A stretch of 64,000 nt of DNA from Struthio camelus. Lineage: Eukaryota; Chordata; Aves; Struthioniformes; Struthionidae. The notes beneath the pieces were generated by a model. The model did no database searches. It saw nothing but the letters and a program-made list of their open reading frames with translations, and was not told the DNA's origin. Where the stretch lies: the NCBI RefSeq assembly GCF_040807025.1, contig NC_090942.1, forward strand, positions 37,898,911 through 37,962,910. The letters are read 5' to 3'. The position numbers were made by a program, and so were the translations under genes. Within the stretch, counting starts at the first letter, position 1; each line of letters opens with the position of its first letter. Positions 23,761 to 33,100 of this stretch are shown in pieces.

Positions 23761-26700
23761 CATCAGCAAGATACCTATGAGGTAAGTAACAACTGATATG
23801 AATGCGCTAAGAATGAATCACATTCACATCATTTTTCATGTTTTCTGATTCAGGGTGTAACAGCCTTTATGTCCTATGAGTTTGACAGTAATAGGCTAGA
23901 AACTGATCCTTCTGCTTAGGAGTTCCTTATTTAAGCATTTACATCTTGATTATGAAACAGATTAAAGGAAAAAAAAGTGTATGTTTTGGCCTTCTTGGAG
24001 TATGTTTACTGTGCTAACTACAGCATTTCAATACCAAGAGATGAGCGTTCATCCCTCAAATCTACTATCTGTGTTTAGAGGAATTCTCAAATAATGTGAT
24101 TTTAAAAATCTGTATGATATGTTCTTTCTTTTCATGTTAACACATGTTTATTCCCACTCATGATCCAAATGCCTACATGAAGCACTTCTAAAGGAATCTC
24201 ATTGTCAGCACCATAATCTTCTTTCCATCTGAAGCATGTTCCTGACAAAAAGGATGAATTAAATACAACCACAGTATTTTTCTTCAGTACTGCAAAGATG
24301 AAACTTGCTCAAAGGTCTTAGCCTAGGCCTGTCAGTCGACTGCTATTGAGGGGTTTTTTTGTGTGTTTTCGGGTGGGCAGGTTACCTATAAATAGGGGGG
24401 GGGGGGGAAATCCCTTGCATGTCAAGTGTCTGCTTGGCATCTTGCCAGTCTTGTTTTTGAAGATCCTGGGCTTCAAGCTGGAATCGTAACTGTTGTTCTC
24501 TGTGTAGAAGGGTATCTGCCTTAGACTTGGCATGCATGATTTTCCATGACCAGTGATATTTCTGAAGTTGACAGTTCTAGACTGCAGAGTCTGGTGAGGA
24601 TAAGAGATTATTGGGAACTTGAAACTTGACACTGTATTGTCTTGGTTTTGTTGCTAACTATTTTTCTTGAAACTACTGAAGTTGCCAAGGAGTTTCTTAG
24701 GTCTTTGGCTTCCTTGCTAGTGGATTCACACTTCTTTCCCTGTCACATCACAGACTACTACATCTGTAGCAAAAACACATTTCGCGAATGTACCCAATAC
24801 ATTTAAAACAGATCAATCTAAGAAAGAATTACTTTGAATACCATTTTTTCTTATAATTCTACTTTGCCTCCAAATAGAGCATACTAAGTAATCAAGAAAA
24901 AATGTACCAGCACCACTTTCTGATTAAAATAAAATTAAACATTTAAAATCTAATAAAAGTGATAAGCTATAAAATGAAGGACAATGTATTCCCTAGTTAG
25001 AAGACGACTGCCAATATTAGTGCAAAGACTGTATTTAATTAAAAACATTTACATAATTGGTAATGAAGTATTATGAATAATCTTTTAGGAAAGATAAATA
25101 CAGATGCAAAACAAGGTTAAAATTACATAAACCACAGTTTCCTGCTTATTTAAATCATTATTAAAAACATTTTGACAGAAATCATTTCTCCTGGAATCAA
25201 ATTTATGATATTCCCTCTCTCAGTGAGGAAGTTTTGAGTATCCACTTTGAGAGGCACAACAGATTGGATTCTTCTTCTGAGATTCAGATAATTAGAAGTT
25301 TGAGGTGTACACCAAAATCATGTAGCCTGGCTTTCATTTATAGTCCGGGAAGACAAATAGGCTGTCCCAGCAGGAGATTCATTCCATGCTCTTTTTTTTA
25401 ACATGCCCTTTGAAGGAGTCTGCTCTGAGGTTTGGCTGTTGTGGGTTTTTTGTTTGTTTTCCCCTAACCCAGATCATATTCAAGTATGTATATGTTGTAT
25501 ACTGTATCTGCAAGGGTAGCATTCCTTGTAGTCATTGCATTAGTCTGTATGCTTCGATGAAGATTTAAAGGCTTAAAATACACTCTTGGTATAGAAAACA
25601 TGGCCCTGTTTGAACCTTAAGCTCTCCTTCTGACCACTGATCTGTCTTGGTTTTCAATAGATTCTTAATGAACTCAGTAAAATGAACTAAACTTTTGAGG
25701 TTCTGCTACGCTTTCACACATTCCTCCTTAGAGGATTTTTCCTGTTTTTTTGATAGCATGTATCTGATGCTTTCCATCCAGTTGGTCAGGTTAGCAAGGT
25801 TACAGTTGCTTCTGATATCTATGACTTGGTGCTTGAATACTTATTTTTGCCATTTGCCCATCTTGAATTCCTCACTTCCAGGGAAAAAGAGAAAAATTGC
25901 TAGTAAGCATGATTTCTTTGAAAGTCTTTGGACATTCAAGTTTCAGTAAAGAATTGAATTGCAGAAGGTAATTAAGGGTGCTGATCCTCAAAATCTGTCA
26001 GAACTTGCATTACAGGTTGTGGGAGACTGTGAGGGAAGCAGAGAAGTGAAAGGCTCCAACAAACATTAGGTTCTGGAGCTTGCAGACCGGTACCTGCATT
26101 CACCTGCACCTATGAATATGATGCAGTTCTCATAAACATCCTTTTAGCTCCTGTTTCATTACTTTTCAGTATCTTCTCAGATTTCTGGTTTTCAGATAAA
26201 ACAGGAGGGCAGTTAATTGTTTTTGCCTGTTTTTTTTTTTTTTTAACTAAAAACTTCAGTATCTTGAATGAGCATGGAGGATTTTTTCCATTATTACATA
26301 GCTTTTATATCATATAATCTTAGTTTAAATAAATCTACCCAAAATTTTGGGTAGCCAAAAAAGCTATGGAATATTTGGGTTTTGTTTATCTCAATTTTTT
26401 TTGGTATACACTTTTTCCAGTTTTATAGCGTGTTTCTTTTTCAGAACTGGGTTCTCGTGTACACATTTAACTGAGTAAGACTGGTGCCTGCATTTCCTTG
26501 GTTCATCCGTCTCTTTGTAATATTTTGCTTTTTGAGTTGCCCTCAAATAGCAGAACTATTACATCTTACTGTTCTTGTGAGAAACTTTATTACATGGCTT
26601 TGCACAGGCAAATAGAGGAATTGGGAGATAGTGGTCTGGAGGAGATTAAGCACTGTGTTCCAGAACCAGAAGCAGAAGACTCTGAGTTATTAGATGCTTC

Positions 26701-27600
26701 TGTTTGCTCATCTGTAGAATGTTCTTTAACTTTTTGGACAGGATTAAAAACATATGTACCCTTGTAAACGTACAGAAAGTCTTTTGGTATATATTTTCTC
26801 CAACAGCATGTCACTGGTTTAAATGTCTCTTAAGCAGTCAGTGATCTAATTTGGTCTCACGTCTAAATATAGGCAGCAATTTTAAAAACAGGTAACTAAT
26901 AGACAGTAACAAAAAATTTTATCTTCAAGGTGACAGTGCTTTGGCCACTTTCTGGCGTGGCTTTCTCAGCTACAATTTTGCTGCAAGCTGTCACTAAAGG
27001 CACTGGATTTTATTCTCAGAGCCATGTTATAATCAGTTTTGCACTGGAAACTGCCAAACTGGGAACTGTTTTATGTGAACTCTGGCTACAAGCTGGGTTA
27101 TTTCCTTATTTTTGGATCAGTGCTGTTCGTACAGGTTCTGTAAGCCCAATTATGCGGTTTTTGACCCTTGCAACTTAGTTTCTGTTTGTGTATTGGTAGG
27201 TTTGTTGGGTTTTTTTTCTTTCTCAACAGATTTGTTCACAAGATGCGTTGGTGGTGAGGGCCAAAACAAACTTAATAAAAATGTGCAGTTTTTGTGAATT
27301 TGTAATGAGGTTCACAGTCTATTTCTTTGAGGTCCACTTTCTGCTGTGGAGTAATCTTACTGTGGTCTGCTTCCATTTGGGGGGGGAGGGGAGGAGGGAG
27401 GCAAACAACTTCTAGGCTTCGTGTGTGTGTTTAAAAAAAAAAAAAAAGCTTTCTGAAATGTAAAAATGAATTCCTCTTCAAAGTTAAAGCCCGCGGACAC
27501 AATGCAATGCGTACAGTGCAGTTTTAAAACAACTGCCCTCTTTCTTGCTTAAAAAGTTTTAAGTATTTAGTATTGGTTTTACTTATTTTTGTCATTAACG
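23761..27600. other. Intergenic DNA between LINE remnant and CpG island
   Basis: AT-rich, with no supported gene. It contains a G13 run (24395-24407), a T-rich stretch near 26225 and a G/A-rich quadruplex-type tract (27379-27401). The open frame at 26498-26767 encodes an acidic stretch (GLEEIKHCVPEPEAEDSELL), but it has no recognisable homology and no splice context. Confidence 0.6.
27379..27401 (+). repeat. G-rich tract near the CpG island
   Basis: G-runs separated by single A (eight G, A, four G, A, GG, A, GGG, A, GG), about 230 nt upstream of the CpG island edge. It could form a G-quadruplex on the + strand. It is followed by GTGTGTGTG and an A-run at about 27432-27446. Confidence 0.75.
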
Positions 27601-27936
27601 TCAGGAGCTGTAGCCCCGCATCATGCCACTGCACATGTAGGAAGCTATAGCGAAGGCGCATCTTTACGCCTTAGTTATAACTGTGTAATGCAGTCGGGCA
27701 GTACGCCGTCGGGAAGGAGCTGCGCGTCGCGGCACCTCCGTGTTTTCTCAGTGCTTGGTGCGCGGCCCTGGCTTGCGGCTCCGGCCAGCGCCGAGGCCGG
27801 CTCTGACTTACAGACGGACTCCGCTCCCCCTTTAGAACGTCTTTTCCACTGAAAACGTTTTATAAGCGACCCCAGCGCCCCTGCTAGGAACAGCGGCTCC
27901 GCCGCGCCGCCCTGGCTGCCCGCGGGCGGCGCTGGG

Positions 27937-27946
27937 GCATGCGCAC
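27937..27946. promoter_or_regulatory. NRF1-like site
   Basis: GCATGCGCAC matches most of the palindromic NRF1 consensus (GCGCATGCGC). NRF1 sites are typical of CpG-island promoters close to the transcription start. Binding is not shown. Confidence 0.5.
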
Positions 27947-28147
27947 GGCCGCCGCCGTGCCGCCCCGGCCGCCGCTTTTCCCGCGTCTTTCATGGAGCCC
28001 CGGATCGAGAGCGGGAGAGTCTTCCCCCTCCCGGCATCCCCCAGGACGACCGTAACACCCTCCTTAGCAGTCCGGCGGGAATCGGAGCGAGAGCTGCAGT
28101 GGAGTGGCGCAGCGTCGGTCTGTGAATAGCAGCCTCCCGCCGGCCCG

Positions 28148-28158
28148 CGCCATCTTGA
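28148..28158 (-). promoter_or_regulatory. YY1-like site, minus orientation
   Basis: CGCCATCTTGA is the reverse complement of TCAAGATGGCG, the extended YY1 motif that often sits at or just after transcription starts of TATA-less genes. It pairs with an opposite-facing copy about 45 nt downstream. Confidence 0.6.
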
Positions 28159-28192
28159 ATACGAGTTGGGAGCAGCGTCCCCCCTCCCGCTC

Positions 28193-28204
28193 CAAGATGG
28201 CGCC
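28193..28204 (+). promoter_or_regulatory. YY1-like site, plus orientation
   Basis: CAAGATGGCGCC spans the start of the proposed first exon's last segment, just before the splice donor at 28211. Downstream-of-start YY1 sites in this orientation usually mark + strand transcription. The ATG inside it (28197-28199) has A at -3 and G at +4, so it could also start a five-codon reading MAPAG before the donor. Confidence 0.6.
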
Positions 28205-28210
28205 GGCCGG

Positions 28211-28216
28211 GTGAGT
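28211..28216 (+). other. Consensus 5' splice site (candidate pri-let-7i exon 1 donor)
   Basis: CGG|GTGAGT is a near-perfect vertebrate donor inside the CpG island, 10-20 nt after the YY1 motif. It faces the let-7i hairpin. Together with the promoter motifs it suggests a short first exon ending at 28210. Confidence 0.5.
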
Positions 28217-28226
28217 GACATGTCCA

Positions 28227-28234
28227 GTCACGTG
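28227..28234. promoter_or_regulatory. GTCACGTG E-box
   Basis: The 8-mer GTCACGTG contains the CACGTG palindrome bound by bHLH-zip proteins (USF, MYC/MAX, TFE family). It lies 17 nt after the candidate donor. Which factor binds cannot be told. Confidence 0.5.
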
Positions 28235-28948
28235 GGCAGCGGATGAGCCCCTCTCTCCCCCCGCCTTAAATGATCTCTATGGTTCAGCCGGACACACAGG
28301 AGGCGGCGGCGGCGGCGAGGGACGGAGCCTCGGCAGGAGCGGCGGCCGCTCGGCGCCCTTTTGTCTGCGGCCTGAGAAAGGCGAGCGCTTCCCCTGCGTC
28401 CCCTCCGGGCTGCCCCCGGCGCTCTCGCCCGAGGGCTCGGCTCGGCTCGGCTCCGCGGCGGCCGCCCGCCCGCCAGCCCCCTTGCCGCGGGAGGCGACGG
28501 CGGCGGCTCCCCGCTGAGGGCAGCGGGGCGGCGCGGTCCCTCCCCGGCCCTCGGTCCCAGCCGGGCGGCGCGGCGCCTCCCGGCCGTGAGCGGCGGCGGG
28601 GCCGGGGCCGGAGCGCGCCCAGCCCTTCGCCTCCCTTCTCTTCCCTTCCCCTCCTCTCCCCTTCCCTCCCCGGCGGCGACCGGGGGAGCCGGGGCGGCGG
28701 CGGGGCCGGGGAGCGGCGGGGCCGCGGCCGCGCTGCAGTGAGGGGCGGCGCGGGCAGGTCCCGGGCTGGGCGCCGCGGCCGGCTCCTCCCGTGCTGCCGC
28801 GGTCGCTGCGCAGGATGGACAAGGCGAGAGGCTGGAGCGGGCTGGGGGTGCCGGTCTGCCGCGTCCCCGTCCCGTTCCCCCCCCCCCCCCCGCCGGCTCT
28901 CTCCTTCCTTTCCTCCCTCCTTCTCCCCTCCCCTCCCCGTCTGTTATA

Positions 28949-28950
28949 GG
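28949..28950 (+). other. Candidate 3' splice site upstream of let-7i
   Basis: About 90 nt of C/T-rich sequence ends in CTGTTATAG at 28949, with exon sequence presumed to begin at 28950. It would pair with the donor at 28211 to remove about 740 nt of GC-rich intron and place let-7i in the following exon. A second acceptor-like TTTCAG ends at 29050. Neither is proven. Confidence 0.4.
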
Positions 28951-29297
28951 CTTGCGGAGCTGTGGCTGTTTGAAATTAAACGTGATCTTTACTGTACCAG
29001 CTGGGGTCTGTAATGTATCTGATAAATGAAGCTCTTCCCGTCGGTTTCAGGTCATGCAAGGAAAAGGGCAAAGCTGGGGAGGGAGCTGGGCGGGGTTTCC
29101 CTTTGCTTTTCACAGTCAGGCGAGCGGAGTCTGGCTGATGTCTGCAGCAGATAAAGGAGACAAGAGGATCATCAAAAGACCCCAGAGCCCTTTTATCTTT
29201 CTGCTGTTTTCTCCCTCTGATTTCATTTATCGTTGACGCGTTGTCTGTCTGCTTATTCTCCCCCTTCAGAAAGGGTCGGGTGCACCAGGGCCCTGGC

Positions 29298-29319
29298 TGA
29301 GGTAGTAGTTTGTGCTGTT
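29298..29319 (+). ncRNA. Mature let-7i-5p
   Basis: Twenty-two nt starting TGAGGTAGTAGTTTGTGC, the dominant guide strand of let-7i. The seed is nucleotides 2-8 (GAGGTAG). Confidence 0.95.
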
Positions 29320-29353
29320 GGTCGGGTTGTGACATTGCCCGCTGTGGAGATAA

Positions 29354-29375
29354 CTGCGCAAGCTACTGCCTTGCT
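29354..29375 (+). ncRNA. let-7i-3p (passenger) strand
   Basis: Twenty-two nt starting CTGCGCAAGCTACTGCC on the 3' arm, complementary to the 5p strand with the usual let-7 mismatches. Confidence 0.9.
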
Positions 29376-30109
29376 AGTGCTGGTGATGATCAGCTGCAGA
29401 TGAAGACAATGACAATGGGAATCCCCTTTGTTTTCCCGGGATTGCATGCTGCTGAGGTGGCAACAATTCCTTCTCCTCCTACTTCTGCAGGAGTCTAGCC
29501 TGGGCCACTGAGATGTGTGGGGTTCGAGCCCTGTCGCTAGGATATTGTTTCTTTCGCAGAGCTGGATGAAAAACCGCTAGGTTTCACACTGTTTGGAGGG
29601 CACTTGAATTCTGGCTGAAGAGCAAGCATCTGCATTTCTTCTAATGCTTAGACCTTATTATTCACATGGCACCCTTGAAAGAGGTGGATTTTCTATTTGA
29701 TGAAGACGGAGATCAGTGACTGACCTGTATTTTCTGTGTTCTGAATGTGTAAACCTTGTATGTGTGATCTTAACTGCTCTTGCTTGAATAGTGCAAAATC
29801 CTGCATATTTAGCTAACAAAAACCAAAGCATGTAACTATCACTTTCCTTACTTTGACAAGGTAGTCTTTTTACGGTATAGATAATTGTGCTGCTTGGCGC
29901 TAACAATTCATAGGTGAACTTCTGAGATTTCTTTTCTGTGTATTTTGATTTACTTACTGCGAGATGCAAACCCTTGAAACTGCTACTGTGAATTAATTAT
30001 ATTGCTGATGTATGTGTAGTGATGGCTAAGGATATCATTTTGATAAGAATTTTAGCGTGCTGACTATTTATTCCTATGGCATGAACGTGGAATATATTAA
30101 AAAATTTAC

Positions 30110-30115
30110 AATAAA
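30110..30115 (+). terminator. Candidate poly(A) signal after let-7i
   Basis: AATAAA about 730 nt downstream of the hairpin, followed by TGTGCATAACTGTCTC and a T-run at about 30134-30142. The T-rich downstream context fits a cleavage site, but the hexamer could be chance in AT-rich DNA. Confidence 0.35.
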
Positions 30116-33100
30116 TGTGCATAACTGTCTCTCTTTTTTTTTAATGAGAGTTAGTTTTACGGTCCTTGTAAGACCTAAATACAAGCCAGGTTCTGGTTGC
30201 TCTTTTGAGTTTATGCTGAAAATGAAAGCTCTAGTTAAACACCTATAAGTTGGTGCTTTAGTAGTGCTTGTAATTCACAGGTCTAATGTATTTTTATTAC
30301 TGAGAAGAGTTGGGCAAAGTTATAAAAAGAGACAAAGGGACTGAAACATTTTCTTAATGTTTGAACTGATCATTTGTTTAGAAGATTGCTCTTTCACCTT
30401 TGTTGAATATAAAGTGTCTGGTAGAATATAAGAGACATCATAGCTGACAGGTTTAATAATACTGCATACGCAAACTGTATATGCATTATCTGATAGCTTG
30501 AGCTCTGTCGTAAACTTTACTTTTTAAAAAGTAAATACTCTTATGCTCACTGATAAACTAGCATGTTCAGGGTTATTACTAGTAGATTAAAACATCTGTC
30601 ACAATTGTTGACTATCTACAAATTTGAAACTTACTCCTGGCCTTTGTTCTACCTTAACTGAAAATGGAAAATGGATGCTATAGGTGTTTCCTTGTCACGT
30701 TCTAACACACAGCATTTCCCAAATAGAGCCCCTTAGCAGTTAATGTGGTATTTTCATCACCTAACTTTAGAAATCTGTTTTAGCTGGCTGATCTCCTAGT
30801 TCCTCTGTCTTCAGCGAAGAAGGGAGAGAGGTGGGTCCCTGATGTGAATTGCCCTTTGGAGTACCCTGACATTATTTGATCTGAGTGCTCCTTTCGAGGA
30901 GCTTGTCTCTGTATGCTGGTTGTAAGGGAGGTGAAGGAGCTGAGTCCCTCAAGATGGATGGGTATGAGGTTGTCCTCTCTTTTGCTTTCTCTTTCTATTA
31001 TCGGGGAACCTGGATCAAACTAGGACTTCGCTCCCTTTGTAGTGTGTTTTATTTGGTTGTTAGATAATCAATGGGAGAAGATTTGTTCCAATACCATTAC
31101 CGTTAAGCATTTGGTTGTTTACCTTCTATATAGAATCTCTCTCTTCATTTGCCGCCTGAGCAATCAATTCTCCATGCTCTGGATGGTAACTTCAAAGTTC
31201 AGGAGAATGTTAAAAGCCTATATTAAAATAAGATAGAGCTACTAAAATAGTGCAGGTAGGGGGACTACTAGGGAGCTATTGTGTAATGCGTGAGGTGGTT
31301 TCTCCTCACGTCTGTGTAGGTCTCAGTTACGTATTGCTTGGTAGATTTGGGTGCATACACGTGAATTATTTCCTCAGGGAGTTATGTTCAAGAAGTTTAG
31401 CTTTGCTTTAGGAGCACTCATACGTTTCTTAGTTCAAAACATTTCTCAGTCTTAGTTCAAAGTATAAAAATAAGAGTCCAGACAAGTTCTGTCCTTAGCT
31501 TTGTCATAGTCTCAGTATTTACTGCTTAACTGTCCAACTTAGATTGCTTATTTATGTGAACAGGGCTGCAGCATCAAGCTTCAAGGCACAAAGATTAATC
31601 CTGTAGTGGGATGGAGAGCCTTATCTTAGGGATAAGGCTGTAAAATCAAAGCTGGCATTTCTGAAAATACTGAGAAAACCTAAAATGGAAAGAATGGCTC
31701 ATATCTTGCAAATTCGATGATCTTTTATTGTGATTTGATTAACTAGTGTGGGGAAAAAAAAAAAAAAATTGCACCATGCCAGTTAAAAAGCTGTACTGCT
31801 GGCACGTTATTGTCCGTGGTATTGTCTCTTGCTGAATTATTTTTTTCCTTTATTCCTCAGAGATTTCACTCAAGTTTGTTACAGAAACATTAAAATAGGC
31901 ACAGGGCTGAGCTGATGGAATATCTGCGTAAAGTTATTTAGTTCATAGTATCCCTATTGTGTATTGTTTGCTGTGCTGGGAAAGAAGGTACTGCAAGAAA
32001 CGTTCTTATGTAGCTTTTCTGAGCTCTTCTGACTTACGGAATAATAAAAATGTATTGAGATTCACAGCACTGTCAGTTAAGCTTTAGATGCTCTTATTTG
32101 TTGGTTTGATGTCTTTTTTCGCATTATTGTCTTACCTATTTTGTGAGGAACATTCACCAGCTGCTCACCCCTCCAGCTACTGTCTGTCAATGCCTGTTTT
32201 AAAGATACTGGCACACATCAACCTAAAATCTTAGATTCATGGTTGTTGCTTCCCTGCAGGGTGCAGTTGCCCTCTCTGTAACCAAGGAGAACGCTATATT
32301 CCCATGCTAGCAAAACTAGTATTTGAGAACTTGTCGTCAGTGGGGGTTGGCCTGGTTCTTCTATTTTAGTAGATCATGGGAGGTCTTCCTCAGTATGTGT
32401 ATTACCCACTTAAAATGGGAAACTGCTTAAGACGGTAAGAGGAAGCATCAGTTTCTCGAGAGTTAGGTCTATAAATACATACACACTGAGTTAAAATATA
32501 TCAGGTGTATTTTTCACCCTTCAGTACATTTAATATAAGCTGTACATACAACTCTTGGATGCTTTCTTTACTCGGCAAGAATGAGTAAACATTAACATTA
32601 GAAAATTCTTACATTAGTGATTATAAATGAAAGTGGATTGCATACTGAACTTATTTGCACCTTCCACTATCCTATGCTAAAGTGTAACTCAAAGAAATGA
32701 TAGAGAATGGTTCTAGAACATTGATTCTAGAGGAGGTTATCTATTTCAAGTGGTGTATGTGTGTAGTGAGGTTTTTTTCTCCAGCAGAAATAGCAATGTC
32801 ATTATACAAAAGAAAAATGTTTGGATGTTTGTGAAACGGTCTTAGATGTCTAACTTTTAGATGTATAGAATATGTTGAATATATAATAGTCTTCTATTTG
32901 GATCCTAATTGGTAAAAATGTTACGAGTTTATTTTTGAGAAGTACTCAGCCTTTTTAGTTAAGCAACTTAAAACGTCTTGTAGCCTCTCAGCTGCATTAA
33001 TGTACAGACTTTGTGAATTTCTGTCAAAGAAGAACATGTGTCCTGCCACTGAGGTGGAGAATGACTGGAGAACTATAACACTAAAAGTTCTCTTTACCGG

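Larger units (their letters stand above)
27610..29110. promoter_or_regulatory. CpG island, probable pri-let-7i promoter
   Basis: The base composition changes abruptly here from AT-rich to GC-rich with very frequent CpG, densest at about 27880-28870. No protein family was recognised in any frame; the long open frames (up to 247 codons) are Arg/Pro/Ala/Gly-rich, as expected from GC-rich DNA. The island contains an NRF1-like site, two inverted YY1 sites, a GTCACGTG E-box, a consensus splice donor and a pyrimidine-rich acceptor. The let-7i hairpin lies just past its 3' edge on the + strand. In human, let-7i is also made from a non-coding transcript starting in a CpG-rich region just upstream. The promoter may be bidirectional. 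Confidence 0.8.
29293..29376 (+). ncRNA. MIRLET7I: let-7i microRNA precursor hairpin
   Basis: The 84-nt segment matches the vertebrate let-7i precursor as I remember it, including the loop. The 5' arm carries the let-7 seed GAGGTAG at 29299-29305. The 3' arm (29354-29375) pairs back with it. The 5p sequence distinguishes let-7i from other family members by GTTTGTGCTGTT at its 3' end. Mature let-7i represses targets such as LIN28, HMGA2 and RAS-type mRNAs after Drosha and Dicer processing, and its maturation is blocked by LIN28. Its place between MON2 and PPM1H agrees with the human gene order. It stands alone here; no other let-7 copy was seen nearby. Confidence 0.98.
28150..30140 (+). ncRNA. 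Putative pri-let-7i transcript (non-coding host)
   Basis: Inferred transcription unit: start near the paired YY1 sites in the CpG island, donor at 28211, acceptor at 28949, hairpin at 29293-29376, and an AATAAA at 30110-30115 followed by T-rich sequence. The unit has no conserved coding frame. Each boundary is inference from motifs and from what is known of the human locus. The actual transcript may be longer or unspliced. Confidence 0.45.

Noticed and set aside
26498-26767. Open frame with an acidic stretch (IEELGDSGLEEIKHCVPEPE), and an overlapping minus frame
   Set aside because: It looked gene-like locally, but there is no recognised family, no flanking splice sites in frame, and overlapping frames on both strands.
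28808-28870. ATGGACAAGGCG in the CpG island as a possible start of a coding gene
   Set aside because: The following frame (MDKARGWSGL) becomes low-complexity, matches no known family, and lies in what looks like the GC-rich first intron of the let-7i host transcript.
28270-29013. 247-codon open frame on + in the CpG island, plus a 181-codon frame on - (28277-28822)
   Set aside because: Both are Arg/Gly/Pro/Ala-rich and overlap on opposite strands, the usual result of GC-rich DNA lacking stop codons. No domain is recognisable.
29520-29532. GGTTCGAGCCC, a match to the RNA polymerase III B-box of tRNA genes
   Set aside because: No A-box at the right spacing and no cloverleaf could be formed, so it is not a tRNA or a clear tRNA-derived SINE.
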